A stretch of 64,000 nucleotides of DNA, taken from assembly GCA_963680875.1 (NCBI GenBank), contig OY804588.1, positions 57,796,369-57,860,368 on the forward strand, in the 5' to 3' direction. Positions 45,801-55,399 of this stretch are shown here, one piece after another (the first letter of the stretch is position 1; each line of letters starts with the position of its first letter). Position numbers and translations under genes: made by a program. Below the pieces are notes generated by a model. It was not told where the DNA came from. It made no database searches and worked only from the letters and a program-made list of their open reading frames with translations. Source of the DNA: Bathymodiolus brooksi (Eukaryota > Mollusca > Bivalvia > Mytilida > Modiolidae).

Positions 45801-46968
45801 TACATGACTTATCCATGTTTTAGTGGCGTTCAATCATGTTGTTCAATCTTTTGTTTTCTGTGTAGTATTTTGTACATCATTATTTGTCGTTTTGTGATCG
45901 CCATGATATTGCTAAAATATTGTTGAAAGTGGAGTTAAACACCACAATCCATTAAACCCTCCTTCGATTTAAGGCTTCTGATTATCACTCTGCCATCTTC
46001 AAACTTTTCTTATTACTAATCATCGGATTTGTAACTTGATTAGTTTAAACATATTTTATTAATTAATAAATAATGTTGTGCAATAAGATCAATTTCAATA
46101 TGATATAATATATATATAATTAAAGAGATTCGAAAACAAGTTTTAAAAAGATTATATAAATTCGTTTCCCTGGCAACCTGATTAACACGACATGTGGCAC
46201 AAGTGTGGAATTAACTGCTGACCCTTCCGGGGCACCTGAGTTCACCCCACTCCAAGTTTTAGTAGGGTTAGTGTTGCTTAATCTTTTTATGTAGTATTGT
46301 GTAGATCATCGTTTGTCTGTTTGTCGTTTTTTTTCTTTTTGCCATTGTATTTTCTGATTTCTGACTATTTTTTGGGCTAGGGTATAGATGTTTAACGCCA
46401 CTTTCAACAATATTTCAATTATATCTTGGCGGTCAGTTTTATTGGTGAAGGAAACTGGAGTACGCGTAGAAAAGCAACGACCTTCCGCAAGTCACTGACA
46501 AACATCATCACATAATATTGTATCGTGCATGCCTCTCATGAACGGGATTTGAACTCACAACGTTAGTGGTGATAGGCACTGATTGCATAGATAGTTGTAA
46601 ATCCAACTACCATACGATGTCGAACAGCTGAAACACCAATCTCCAAGCCCTTCTCCTCAATGCACAATTACAATCACAAAAGAGACACTATACAATAAAG
46701 CTTGTGTTATTTTATTTTAGGTGATTCAATGGCATATCACAATGGACAAAAGTTTTCTGCAAAAGATAAAGACGTCGACACATGGAGTTCCAATTGTGCA
46801 CAGAAGTATAAAAGTGGATGGTGGTATAAGAATTGTCACCATGCAAACTTGAATGGCCTGTACCTGAAAGGAAAACATAAGTCGCTTTACGAAGGAGTCA
46901 ACTGGAATCATTGGAAAGGGTCCCATTACTCATTGAAAGAGACAACAATGATGGTTCGAAGAGAATAG
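33827..46968 (+). CDS. Secreted fibrinogen-domain (ficolin/FREP-like) protein, six exons
   Basis: Exons 33827-33902, 40821-40919, 42353-42483, 43754-43850, 44738-44902 and 46721-46968 join in one frame with GT/AG ends to give 271 residues. I took the ATG at 33827 (GAAATGG context); an in-frame ATG at 33842 would give 266. Residues 1-23 form a signal peptide (core [14 protein letters not shown]). A short linker with Cys45, Cys47 and Cys57 may link chains. Residues 62-269 are a complete fibrinogen C-terminal domain: PSDCSDL start, GGGWTVFQRR, EFWLGNEHLH, calcium-site Asp205 and Asp207 (KDKDVD), Cys215-Ala, [14 protein letters not shown] and MMVRR end. Expected disulfides are Cys65-Cys92 and Cys215-Cys228. 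There is no Ig or collagen region, unlike snail FREPs or ficolins. Such proteins bind acetylated or other glycans and act as secreted immune lectins in molluscs. AATAAA lies 18 bases past the stop. Confidence 0.88.
34000..35980. other. Part of intron 1 of the lectin gene, no recognised feature
   Basis: AT-rich, with only chance frames. A GC-richer block at 35700-35830 (CCGGATGTAGGACAAACGAG, CTGGAGGAGGTAGACCCGG) stands out in composition and may be a transposon fragment, but I could not name it. Confidence 0.35.
35985..36075 (+). mobile_element. One end of a hAT/Charlie-like element
   Basis: CAGTGGTTCTCAACCCATGG followed by a GTGGACCCCCAT pattern is the well-known left end of Charlie/SPIN-type hAT elements. 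No matching right end was found downstream, so the element is truncated or diverged. Confidence 0.5.
36400..36890. other. Part of intron 1 of the lectin gene, no recognised feature
   Basis: Contains a short GTAT tetranucleotide run at about 36633-36652. Nothing else was recognised. Confidence 0.35.
36894..36964. repeat. Two adjacent short palindromes
   Basis: 36894-36930 is a perfect inverted repeat with 18-base arms (GTTATCTAATACTCAAAG) around one base. 36942-36964 has 10-base arms (AATGACTTTG / CAAAGTCATT) around three bases. Both share the CAAAG/CTTTG word. Confidence 0.85.
36965..38060. other. Part of intron 1 of the lectin gene, unnamed
   Basis: A minus-strand frame at 37604-37945 has a weak internal duplication (TTAAAATTGCACCA at about 37690 and 37878), which suggests repeat origin. 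No family was recognised. Confidence 0.3.
38060..38225. repeat. GTAAGTCGTAAA word repeat with perfect 16-bp inverted arms
   Basis: GATTTACGACTTACGA at 38077-38092 is exactly inverted at 38131-38146, and the word returns at about 38197-38212 before CCTTTAGTGAAACGG. Related ACACTTACGA words occur at 28990-29150. It looks like a small MITE family. Confidence 0.65.
38880..39116 (+). repeat. Tandem duplication, unit about 140-170 bases
   Basis: CACTGTGTC..AGG, then AGTTACTATGT and CTTGGAGTTCCCA, occurs at about 38917-38970 and again at about 39058-39113. The open frame 38730-39116 runs through both. Its N terminus is hydrophobic, but I see no domain, so repeat origin is more likely than a gene. 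Confidence 0.55.
39671..39820. repeat. Near-perfect long hairpin, 57-58 base arms
   Basis: The left arm 39671-39728 and right arm 39764-39820 are inverted copies that differ by a single one-base gap (GCCAATATAG against GCCATATAG). The 35-base loop repeats CCCGAAGGGAAG. The right arm runs into (TTA)n. It lies in intron 1 of the lectin gene, so the transcript would hold a strong double-stranded stem. Confidence 0.93.
40159..40464. repeat. Recent 153-bp direct duplication
   Basis: CATAGTATATCAACGCTATA starts at 40159 and again at 40312. The two units are nearly identical (one difference is TATCGTATG against TACCGTATG), so the duplication is recent. Confidence 0.92.
40275..40635. repeat. 23-bp word array GGACTAACGGGGTTCATGGCACC
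   Basis: The word GGACTAACGGGGTTCATGGC plus ACC repeats, degenerate, about nine times. Its first occurrences are the ends of the two 153-bp units. It ends about 185 bases before exon 2 of the lectin gene. Confidence 0.85.
41190..41260 (+). repeat. SINE family B fragment
   Basis: GTTCGAATCCCGCTCAGG and GAGGTGTACTCGATACAACA match the box B and body of family B. It is flanked by a repeated TAATA.CAAGTGAGCAGTAT, which may be a target duplication. Confidence 0.55.
41651..41796. repeat. Imperfect hairpin, about 62-69 base arms
   Basis: TATAAGCTCCCGTGACCGAC and GTTGAAGGGT on the left are mirrored on the right by ACCCTTCAAC and GGTCACTAGGGAGCTTA, with scattered mismatches. The loop holds GCGCTAAAGCGC, itself a palindrome. 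It is the second hairpin in the lectin gene (intron 2). Confidence 0.75.
42573..42604. repeat. (TGAT)n microsatellite
   Basis: About seven TGAT units in intron 3 of the lectin gene. Confidence 0.9.
43380..43735. repeat. 66-bp minisatellite just before exon 4
   Basis: The landmark CATTGTTCGG recurs every 66 bases (43464, 43530, 43596, 43662), with degenerate outer units, about five copies. Since 66 is a multiple of three, a minus-strand frame stays open. The array ends less than 20 bases before the acceptor of exon 4 (43753), so length changes could affect splicing. Confidence 0.88.
44883..45229 (+). repeat. 40-bp degenerate array grown from the end of lectin exon 5
   Basis: Unit 1 (44883-44922) is the last 20 bases of exon 5 (GGATATCATGGTGATGCAG) plus the donor and first intron bases. 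Units follow at about 44923, 44963, 45003, 45043, 45083, 45123, 45150 and 45189. Most keep ATATCA, GATGCAGG or AATGCAGG, and a GCTTA word. Several keep donor-like GCAGGTTAG or TGGTTAGG. Read locally, units give GGYHGDAG or [12 protein letters not shown]. Confidence 0.85.
45232..45402 (-). repeat. Fragment of the tandem-repeat element family (AAGTGATGGC end)
   Basis: Minus-strand text begins TTAGCTCGCCTGACCAAAGG, then GGCCATCACTTGGCGACC, the same head type as 17931 with related spacing. It directly follows the exon-derived array. Confidence 0.6.
45403..46187. other. Part of intron 5, mostly unrecognised
   Basis: At 45825-46005 there is a weak copy of the GTGGAGCAGGAACTGC repeat 3' part, split at about 45895-45955 by a SINE tail (CGCCATGATATTGCTAAAAT). 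Nothing else was recognised. Confidence 0.4.
46188..46378 (+). repeat. GTGGAGCAGGAACTGC-type dispersed repeat
   Basis: Contains ACTGCTGACCCTTCCGGGGC, ACCTGAGTTCACCCC and then GTGTAGATCATCGTTTGTCT, collinear with 47868-48100. Confidence 0.6.
46380..46640 (-). repeat. SINE family B
   Basis: Near full length; ends about 80 bases before exon 6 of the lectin gene. On the plus strand it shows TTTAACGCCACTTTCAACAA, GCAAGTCACTGACAAAC and GGGATTTGAACTCACAAC. Confidence 0.82.
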
Positions 46969-46985
46969 AATATTGCATATTAACA

Positions 46986-46991
46986 AATAAA
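46986..46991 (+). promoter_or_regulatory. Polyadenylation signal of the lectin gene
   Basis: AATAAA, 18 bases after the stop codon. It is very close but usable, and a T/G-rich stretch follows at about 47010. Confidence 0.55.
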
Positions 46992-47164
46992 TGCATATTA
47001 TGGAGCAGGATCTTTTTTGGATTTTATAAATTGTCATGCAATATAGCCCAATCTAATGGATCATGATTGATTAATTGATTGATGTTTAACATCAGTGATC
47101 AGTATTTTAGTTTTATTAATGACTACAAATTCTATGTAAATGATGGTCTAGGGTGGAATTTATG

Positions 47165-47418
47165 GTATTTTTAACGCCACTTTCAACAATATTTCAGTTA
47201 TATCGTGGCGGTCAGTTGTTTTGGTGGAGGAAACCAGAGTACCTGGAGAAAACCACCGACCTGCCGCGAGTCACTGACAAACTTTAGTACATAATGGTGT
47301 ACACCTCGCCCTCGCCCTGAGCGGGATTCGAACTCGCAACATCAGTGGTGATAGTCACCGATTACATAGGTAGTTGTGAATCCAACTACCATACGATCAT
47401 GGCCACGACGGCCCCTGG
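47165..47418 (-). repeat. SINE family B
   Basis: A near-complete copy from the tail (TTTAACGCCACTTTCAACAA) to the head (CATACGATCATGGCCACGAC on the plus strand). Confidence 0.85.
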
Positions 47419-47429
47419 TCTAGGATGGG

Positions 47430-47867
47430 ATATGGAAGAATGTTTCAATTGCTACAATTAAATACAAAATGTTCCCCCATTCCCACCACAGGTAGCCATC
47501 GAACTCGCACACATTAGAGGTAGTATACAGTTAATATACAATTTAAAACAAATGTTCCGCGGGCTATAGAGGATTATGCATTATGCTCATGAAGATTAAA
47601 ACTGCGGGAAGGGAATACCATTCACAATCTACCGGTATTTGAATAACTGGCAATCGCATTCAACATTTTTGGCTATTTATTTTTATAATTTGGTGTGGAA
47701 ATAACTGACAAACTTATATAAAATTGTATATTGCCCATCCAACCACATGTAGGCATCGAACTCGTACACATTAGAGGTAGTATACAGTTAATACATAAAT
47801 GTAAATGTAACCTCCATATAAACCGGATCATGGCAACTGCAACAGTTACTTATCATAGGATTTGTAA
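47430..47867. other. Short direct repeats, unnamed
   Basis: The phrase GGTA/GTAGGCATCGAACTC, then CACATTAGAGGTAGTATAC, occurs at about 47502 and 47751 with preceding CCCAT/CCACCACA text, a two-copy degenerate repeat of about 245 bases. Confidence 0.45.
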
Positions 47868-48100
47868 CACGACGGGTGCCACTAGTGGAGCAGTAACTGC
47901 TTACCCATCCAGAGCACCTGTGTTCACCCCCAGTCTTCAGTGGGGTTCGTGTTCCTTGATCTTTAGTTTTCTGTGTAGTGTTTTGTAGATCGTTGTTTGT
48001 TCTTTTGTCCTTTTTTCATTTGGCCATTGTGTTATCTGTCCTTTTTCGATTTACGGATTTTGATTACTCCTTTGGTATCTTTATACTCTTCTTACATGTC
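47868..48100 (+). repeat. GTGGAGCAGGAACTGC-type dispersed repeat, best copy
   Basis: CACGACGGGTGCCACTAGTG, GGAGCAGTAACTGCTTACCC, then the T-rich part GATCGTTTGT..TTTGGCCATTGTGTTATCTG. I remember this repeat as widespread in bivalves; it probably represents a retroelement 3' region. Confidence 0.65.
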
Positions 48101-48232
48101 ATATCATTCATTTAATTATTGTGGTTGGTATGTAAGTTACCCAAACTATTTACTCCATGATGAAAATCACTTTCTCACACTAAAACAATACTGCTAATTG
48201 TTTGTATTTTAATTACAAGGTATCATATGATA

Positions 48233-48498
48233 GGGTTAGTGTTAGGGTTATGGTGTTGAATGCCATTTTTAATAGTAGTTCAGTTTTATCGTGATGGTCA
48301 GTTTTACTGGTGGAAGAAACCGGAGTACCCAATAGAAAATCATAGACCTACCGCAAACCACTGACAAAGTTTATCACATAATGTTGTATGGAGTACACCT
48401 TGCCATGATTCGAACTCACAACTTTAGTGGTGATAGGCACAAATTAGACATGCTTCTGTAAACCATCTACCATATCATCATGACCATGACGGCTCCTT
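48233..48498 (-). repeat. SINE family B, diverged
   Basis: The same order of blocks as other family B copies, with more substitutions (GAATGCCATTTTTAATAG for the tail). Confidence 0.78.
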
Positions 48499-48689
48499 AA
48501 CATATGATTAGTTTTAGTTTGATCTGAACCTCTGATGTGTTGGTCAATGGGTATATTAAAAAAATCGCAAACTGGCTGGACTGAACCATTTTAATATGAA
48601 GTCATAATAAATTCTTAACAAAACGGTATCTGGATTACAAAATCATTACTTGCCGTTAAACATAATATATAATGGTTGGTCCTGTATAA

Positions 48690-48742
48690 ATATAGCTGCC
48701 CGCACTTATGCAGGCCCTCGCCATTAGGCAACAAGTAAATCT
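48690..48742. repeat. Degenerate ~65-bp minisatellite, left part
   Basis: The phrase CGCCATTAGGCAACAAG belongs to a tandem repeat that resumes at 50830. It was split by the F3 element. Confidence 0.6.
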
Positions 48743-49270
48743 GGTGTCGGCCCAATAGTCCGAAGGCCCGTTAGTCCGAAATCCCAATAGTCCGAAAGAC
48801 CAATAGTGACAATTTAATTTATTTTGAATGATTTTGAATCTGACTGCTTTCTTGTAATTAAAGGTAACCCAGATATGACGACCACCGGGGTTTTCTAACA
48901 ATTAGATACTACGTAAAAAAAATCTTCAGATTGTTATATTTATTTTAAAAAAAACACATTGATCACATAAAGTATACACCCCCATTTAGCAAGGAAATAC
49001 TTATTGCCAATGGTATACTTCCTTCTTACTAGCAAACAGAGGATTAGTTCCCCGAAAATTGGCATTTAAGATATAGCCATTACTTGGAGTCCTTCATATG
49101 TCCGTTAACTTTGACCTTTTAAACTTCTTGAGAACCAATGAATAGTATTTTAAGATATAGTCTGAACATAGCAAGCATATTGTTTAGGAGTTACTGTACA
49201 GATGATGGTAGTTTTTGTTGTTTCGTCAACAAACATGAACGATGAAAGGGTTTTTCTTGTTGATCAAACT

Positions 49271-49292
49271 GGGGGGGGGGGGGGGGGGGGGG
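49271..49292. repeat. Poly-G run
   Basis: Twenty-two uninterrupted G. It may form a G-quadruplex and is prone to length errors in assembly. Confidence 0.9.
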
Positions 49293-49727
49293 CATTGAGA
49301 GAGTGAAATGAAACTTGATATTCATGAACCTATGTTGGTACTTTGTTGTCGATCGGAAATGACCGACAGTAGAGGTCAAGATTTACATAGAAATTCTATG
49401 GGAAGCATGTTCATCTGCTTTAGAACCACTGTACAGACTTTATTCATATTTGGCAGAAATTTTCCCAACGAGGTGTGGCACAGCAGTCACACGACTTCGG
49501 ATATTTTGATGGTCACTATTTGAAGATTGCTTTCTCAACAATATCCTAAGGGTTTTGAATGCATACATGTATCTATTAATGAGGAGGTCCTGATTAATCT
49601 TCTACGGAAGCAAACACGGAGGTGTGAAAATATATTTTGTTATATATCTGGAAAAAATTAAGAAACAAAGTCATACCGAAACAAATTTTGGGTAGGAAAG
49701 TTGTGCGCACAAGATAATAGTTTATTG

Positions 49728-49937
49728 AGGGTGTTATGGTATTTAACGCTACTTCCAATAATATTTCAGTTATATCATGGTGGTCTGTTTTATTGATGGA
49801 GAAAACCACCGTCCCGCCGCAAGTCACTGACAAACTTTATCACATAATGCCTGAACGGGATTCGAACATTAGTGGTGATAGGCACTGGTTGCATATGTAG
49901 TTACATATCCAACTACCATGCGATCACGTCAGCCCCA
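49728..49937 (-). repeat. SINE family B, internally shortened
   Basis: The tail and head are present, but the GTTTTCTCCGGGTACTC part is missing. It is inserted in the F3 element. Confidence 0.75.
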
Positions 49938-50829
49938 ATGATAGTTTTGGTGAAGATGAGAAGTTTAAAATGACCACCAGCTACGGTCAAAGTTTACACT
50001 GTAGCTTTATGGGAAATTCATTATCATCTCTCGGAGAGGCACTAAAGAGAATGAATTCAATTAAAATTTGGCAGAGATGTTACCTGTCAGATCATGCACA
50101 AATGATACAACTTGAAATTTCTGATAATTTCCCTTGAACTTAACCCAGGTGAATAATTCGGGATCTTGTGAGCCTCTCGGTGACTTTTTCCATCTATGTT
50201 ATAATTATAAATGTATGTGTTTCAACTTAAATATCAAGTGGCGTAACCATGGCAAAATTGGATGCTTTCTATTGCAAAAATGATTTCGATTTTAAATTAC
50301 CTTAAAAATAAATAAAACAATAAATAAAATTAACGGTAGAAATATATATATGTTTAAATGAAATTGTAGTCAGAGCCGATATACATTTGTAACTGTCACC
50401 ACCTTAGGTAGCAAAATTCGCTACTATAGTTAAGCTGTGTTTTTTAAATCTACTGTACTATCGTGAAGTTAAATATCCAATTTCTAACAAAGGGGATCCA
50501 TCTATTACCAACCTTGATACTCAAAGACGATTCACTGAAAATGCTTAAAAGCGGGGTGTAAGCCGTTTATCGAGCTATTGTCGGAATAAAAAAAATAAAT
50601 AAATTATATTTGGGTTTCGGACTATCAAGCCTCCGGAGAATAGGACCTTCGGACTATTGGACATTCGGACCTTCGGACAATTGGACCTTCGGACTATTAG
50701 ACATTCGGACTATTAGCCCTTCGGACTATTAGCCCTTCGGACTATTAGCCCTTCGGACTATTGTACCTTCGGATTATCGGACCCTCAGACCTTCGGACTA
50801 TTGAACCTTCGGACTATCGGACCGTCACC

Positions 50830-51485
50830 GTCAACCTAATAACAGCCGTCCGCACTCATAGAGACCCATTGACATTAGACAACACGTCAGCCTAGGGAAG
50901 TGTGGTCGTAATTATGCAGGCCAGTCACCATTGTGCAAAATGTCAGCTTAAGGACAGCCGGTCACACTGATACAGGTCAATTGCCATTAGGCAACAAGAC
51001 AGCCTGATGACAGTCGGTCGCACTTATACAGGGTCAGCAAAGTGATAACTACTTACCGTCATGGCTGACAATCTCTAGCAAGACACTGTTCTGATGATGC
51101 TTCCTTCAAGCCATCCATTTTCGCTGTCTCCTACATTTGTATTAACAGTCCATGCCTGCAAGTGTTGGTGACACTGTCAATATATGCCAATATTCGTTCT
51201 TTTCCCTATTTCTTGTTAAGAGTTCATGTCTGCAAGTGTTGATAACACTGTCACAGTCTGGAAATATCCATTTAATTTTCTCTATCTTCTCTTAAAGGTC
51301 CATGACTGCCGCACTCGTGCAGGTCCATTGTCATTAGACAACAAGTCAGCCTGAGGAAATATGGCTGAACTCATACAGGTCAATCACCATTATGCAAAAT
51401 GTCAGCCCAAGGACAGCCGGCCGCACTCATACAGACCCATCGCCATTAGAAAACAAGGCAGCATGAGGACAACCGGTCACACTCA
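50830..51485. repeat. Degenerate ~65-bp minisatellite, right part
   Basis: Phrases GACAGCCGGTCGCACTCATA, CAGGTCCATTGCCATTAG and CAACAAGTCAGCCTGAGG recur in order from 50830 to 51035 and from 51300 to 51485. Between them (51036-51299) is another degenerate pair with TGCAAGTGTTG.TAACACTGTC. Confidence 0.7.
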
Positions 51486-51693
51486 GCTATATATCTTTTT
51501 ATTAGTGGAGGAAACCGGAGGACCCAGAGAAAACCGCCGACCTGTCGCAAGTCACTGACAAACTTGATCACATAATGGTGTACACCTTGCCCTGATCGAG
51601 ATTCGAACTCACAACATCAGTGGTGATAGGAACTGATTGCATAGGTAGTTGTAAATATAACTACCATACGATCACGGCCACGATGGCCTCCTC
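51483..51693 (-). repeat. SINE family B, tail missing
   Basis: Starts at TTTTTATTAGTGGAGGAAAC and runs to the head CACGGCCACGATGGCC. The last 90 bases of the usual tail are absent. Confidence 0.78.
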
Positions 51694-51872
51694 TTTTAGT
51701 ATATGTTCATTTTTGTCCATCCATTACATTTGAACATTTTTCATTTTAGACATTTCAAAATACTCTGGTTGTTTTTAACTGTTCAAATTTTGTATTAAAG
51801 TTTTTGTGTTCAAACCATATCAATATGATTTATTTTTACACTAATATTTTAACTGGTTTTACCAGATGACTG

Positions 51873-52132
51873 AGGGACCATTGTGGTCGTGATTGTATGG
51901 TAGCTGTATTCACAACTACCTATACAGTCAGTGCCTATCACAATTAAAGCTGTGAGTTCGAATCCCGTTCATAGCGAGGTGTTCTTGATACAACATTATG
52001 TGATAATTTTTGTCAGTGACTTGCAAAAGGTCAGTTGTTTTCTCTGGCTACCCCGGTTTCCTCCACCAATAAAACTGACCGCCATGATATAACTTAAATA
52101 TTGTTGAAAGTGGTGTTAAACACCATAAACCT
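51873..52132 (+). repeat. SINE family B, plus-strand copy
   Basis: One of two larger copies of the family in this orientation. Head CATTGTGGTCGTGATTG, box B-like GAGTTCGAATCCCG, tail AAATATTGTTGAAAGTGG with ACACCATAAACC at the end. Confidence 0.83.
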
Positions 52133-52257
52133 GCATACACTATTGTTTTAACTGGTTTGACCAAATGACTGAAGTTGTTTTGACAATCGGATGTAAAATT
52201 TGTGATTTTAGTAGGCTTATCATTTGGTAAATTCTTCATCTTTGGTTTGTTTGTGTT

Positions 52258-52510
52258 TAACGCCACTTTCAGTAATTTTTCAGCTATATCATGACGACCA
52301 GTTTTAGTGGTGGAAGAAGCACGAGTACCCGGAGAGAACCACCGACCATGGGCAAGCAACTGGTAAACTGTATCACTTGCGGTTGAGAGTCGAGTGCACC
52401 CTTTTTGTAATTTAAAAAGCAGTGTGCGAACCCACGCCATATTGGTGATAGGCTTGTATGAGTTGCTAGGTAATCCAACTACCTAACTCATTGAGCCACT
52501 CGGGCCCTCT
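52258..52510 (-). repeat. SINE family A
   Basis: The inverse of the family A head (CTCATTGAGCCACTCGGGCC on the plus strand), the GAGTCGAGTGCACCC block and the shared tail. About full length. Confidence 0.83.
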
Positions 52511-52544
52511 TCTTCATCTTTGGCTTTGATATCTTTGTCATTTC

Positions 52545-52928
52545 AATTATAAAACAAGGGCAACGCAAAGCGTGGCATATCCCCTCGCCTAAACATTTGA
52601 CCCGGTAACATTGACCTTTGACCTATGACTTTGAAAATCAATAGGGTTCGAGATTCTCTTAAGGACTGAGTATGTACCAAGCTTGGTCAAAATACATTGA
52701 AGGATGTTGATTCTAGAGTGTTCACAAGGATGTTATGAGGTAACAATTTGACCTGGTGACCTTCACCTTTGATTTATGACCTTGAAAATTAATAGGATTC
52801 CAGATTCTCTTATGGACTAACATTGTACCAAGTTTGGTCAGAATCCATTGAAGGATGTTGATTCTAGAGTGTTCACAAGGATGTTACGGAAGGACGGTAG
52901 CGTTACTATATCCTTTCGCAACTTTGTT
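52545..52928 (+). mobile_element. CAACGCAAAGCGTGGC tandem-repeat element
   Basis: Starts CAAGGGCAACGCAAAGCGTG, then two related units about 150 bases apart (GAAGGATGTTGATTCTAGAG at about 52700 and 52850), and ends with AACTTTGTTGGCGAGGG. The start and end phrases (CCCCTCGCC/GGCGAGGG) are inverted. I recognise it as a common bivalve family. Confidence 0.68.
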
Positions 52929-53328
52929 GGCGAGGGAATAATAACCAATTTCTCTCAAAGTAAATTTTGATATTGTCAATTTCTTAATTTTACAGCTCCT
53001 AATATTAATTGAATTCATATTTTGAAACCTATTACTAGATTTATTGTTTTAAGTTGGTGCTACATATGTTTTTGCTGTATTACATTCTCAGTTTTGTTTT
53101 TTATGGTTTGTTTTTCATAAAAAGATAATAAAGTTTTGCTATTATGATTTTGTTTTCTTTTAGAAAATCCATACTATGACATCCTCATTTTGTTTCAACT
53201 TCAGGTAAATGTATTTTACACAAAGAACTTGAAGGACGTCTCAATGAAATGGGGTGTGATCAATTTAAATACTCCATTTAATAACTGAAGTTGTATAAAT
53301 ACCTTAATACATACATTTAGGGTTAAGT

Positions 53329-53539
53329 TTATGGTGCTTAACGCCATATTCAACCATATTTTAGCTATATTGTGGCGGTCTTTTTTATTGGTGGAGGAAT
53401 CTGGAGTACCTGGAGAAAACCATTGACCTGCCGCAAGTCATTGACAAACTTCATCAACTAATGTTGTATCGAACACACCTCGCCTGAGTGAGATTCAAAC
53501 TCACAATGCTAGTGGTGATAGGCACTGATTGCATATTAT
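53329..53539 (-). repeat. SINE family B, head truncated
   Basis: Tail to box B are present; it stops at GCACTGATTGCATA, where the next copy begins. Confidence 0.78.
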
Positions 53540-53544
53540 TAGGG

Positions 53545-53800
53545 TTATAGTGTTTAACGCCACCTTCAACAATACTTCAGTTATATATGGCGGTCAGTTT
53601 TATTAGTGAAGGAAACTGGAGTACCCGGAGAAAACCACCAACCTGCTGTAAGTCACTGAAAAACTTTATCACATAAAGCTGTATTGATCACGAGTACACC
53701 TTGCCATGAGCAGATTGGAACTTACTACTTTAGTAGTGATAAGCACTGCTTGCACAGGTAGTTGTAAATCAACTACCATACAATCACAACCACGATGGCC
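53545..53800 (-). repeat. SINE family B
   Basis: A complete copy directly joined to the truncated one before it, in the same orientation. Either this copy inserted into the head of the first, or the pair is a tandem product. Confidence 0.82.
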
Positions 53801-54235
53801 CTTTTTTACTTCGGAAAAAACCCCGATTTAATATCATTGTCAGCAGGGCCAGCCTTAGGATATACGGGGCCCAATTAATTGTTCTCTGTAAAATCTGCCA
53901 TGTGTTGTTGTGTGTACATACACGAGAGTAGATAACTTCAGCGTGGGAGCCCAATTGGGAGCAATTAAGCCAATTGACTTAAGGCCGTCCATGACTCAAT
54001 ATAACAGAAGAACTTGCTTAAACTGCATATACAATACCAAAAGTCTTCTGATTTTAATTAATTTGTATTGTTCAGTTTGAGAGCGCATCGGAGGTTTACA
54101 GACGAATAAACTCTTATCAAAATGTGTTTAATCCTACATGTACAGTTGTCAGTAAAATTTGATTTGTTCAGTGAAATTTTAGGTTCGGGAAAAAATGTTG
54201 TTTTAATATGAGAATCACTCGAATAAACTAATTAA
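53801..54235. other. No recognised feature
   Basis: Contains GCAGGGCCAGCCTTAGGATA at about 53844, a phrase like a transposon end, with no partner found. Confidence 0.3.
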
Positions 54236-54237
54236 CT

Positions 54238-54312
54238 TTACCGATGGTGTAATGGTTAGCGTGCTCTCCTAGAGTGTGGTAGATCGTGAGTTCGAGTCCC
54301 GGTCGGGTCAAA
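54238..54312 (+). repeat. tRNA-like SINE head
   Basis: GATGGTGTAATGGTTAGCG is a good box A region and GAGTTCGAGTCCCGG a good box B, but the acceptor and T stems do not pair well. A related, more decayed copy is at 55045-55110. Probably a SINE head or tRNA pseudogene, not a working tRNA. Confidence 0.5.
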
Positions 54313-55044
54313 TAAAAGACTATAAAATATATAAAATTGGTATTTGTAGTAACTCCGCTAAGCACATAGCATTAAGGAGAAAGAGGACAAAATATTTATC
54401 GAGTATTTCCACTTTATTTTGTCAAGGAAATAAAAGTACAAAGATGCACATAACATCTTTCATCTTCAAATTGTCAGAAATAGAATATCCTCCACCCCTC
54501 CCCCCATTCAATCATATGATATAAAACTTCAACATAGTACTTCAAATGCTTTAAATTAAGCACATAATTACAGATATCTTTAATACAAACAAATAACATA
54601 TATGACAAAATACTGAAAACAAATAAAAATTATGCAAATATCACAGAATCGCTATTTTATTTTGTTAAAAAAATCAGACAAAATCCTAGACCCGAAGAAA
54701 TTTTTTTTAAATTCCGTTTAAAAAAACTGGTTTGTCTTTTCCGATATTATCTTGCACATAATACGACTTTTATGGTTACCAATGAATATCATCCAATATA
54801 AAATTAATTTTAGTAATAAACATGTTGTGGTATTTTTTCTGTTCAATAATTTGAACGATATAACTGAAACATTGTTGAAAGTGGCGTAAATCACCTTCAA
54901 TTGTTTGAGATGAAATTAAAGGTAGTTGTTGACCATCACTGTTTAAACTTTAGCTACAGTAAGTTCATTGATAGCACTTGATACACATTATCACATACTT
55001 TTCTGTAATATTGACGTTCACCACTGTCATAATCAGGTCTAAGC
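54313..55044. other. AT-rich, one SINE-tail scrap
   Basis: GATATAACTGAAACATTGTT, then GAAAGTGGCGTAAAT (about 54857-54892), is a fragment of the common SINE tail. Nothing else was recognised. Confidence 0.4.
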
Positions 55045-55110
55045 TGCATCAGTGGTGTAATGGTTAGTGTCTCACCTCGAAAGTGGTAGATCATAGAGTC
55101 ATACCAAGGA
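55045..55110 (+). repeat. Decayed tRNA-like SINE head
   Basis: CAGTGGTGTAATGGTTAGTG matches the box A region at 54240; the box B region is eroded. Confidence 0.4.
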
Positions 55111-55129
55111 CTATAACATTGGTTTTGTT

Positions 55130-55385
55130 TGTTTGATGGTGCTTAACACCATTTTCAACAATATTTCAGTTATATCGTGGTGGTCAGTTTTATTGGTGGA
55201 AGAAACAGGAGGACCCGGAGAAAACCACCGACCTGTCACAAGTCACTGACAAACTTTATCCCATAATGTTGTACACATCACCCTGATCGAGATTCGAACT
55301 CACAACATCCGTGGTGATAGGCACTGATTGCATAGGTAGTTGTAAATCCAACAACCATGCAATCACGGTCAAGATGGCCCCTATA
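55130..55385 (-). repeat. SINE family B
   Basis: A full copy from the tail (TTAACACCATTTTCAACAAT) to the head (CACGGTCAAGATGGCCCC). Confidence 0.83.
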
Positions 55386-55399
55386 CAATTGGTATTTGT

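Larger units (their letters stand above)
48743..50829. mobile_element. Foldback element with TTCGGACTATT words (F3)
   Basis: The terminal 19 bases match as inverted repeats at 16 of 19 positions (GGTGTCGGCCCAATAGTCC against GGTGACGGTCCGATAGTCC). The left arm (48743-48810) has four AATAGTCCGAA words. The right arm (50610-50829) has about a dozen inverted words (TTCGGACTATTAG). Flanks GTAAATCT/GTCAACCT match at 6 of 8, an imperfect duplication. A SINE (49728-49937) and a G run of about 22 (49271-49292) lie inside. There is no transposase frame. Confidence 0.72.

Noticed and set aside
53205..53282. Possible terminal exon after a TTTCAACTTCAG acceptor
   Set aside because: Two phases stay open to nearby stops, but no upstream exon to join was found and no family was recognised.
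54238..54312. Functional tRNA gene
   Set aside because: Boxes A and B are good, but acceptor and T stems do not pair and a decayed relative sits nearby, so a SINE head or pseudogene fits better.
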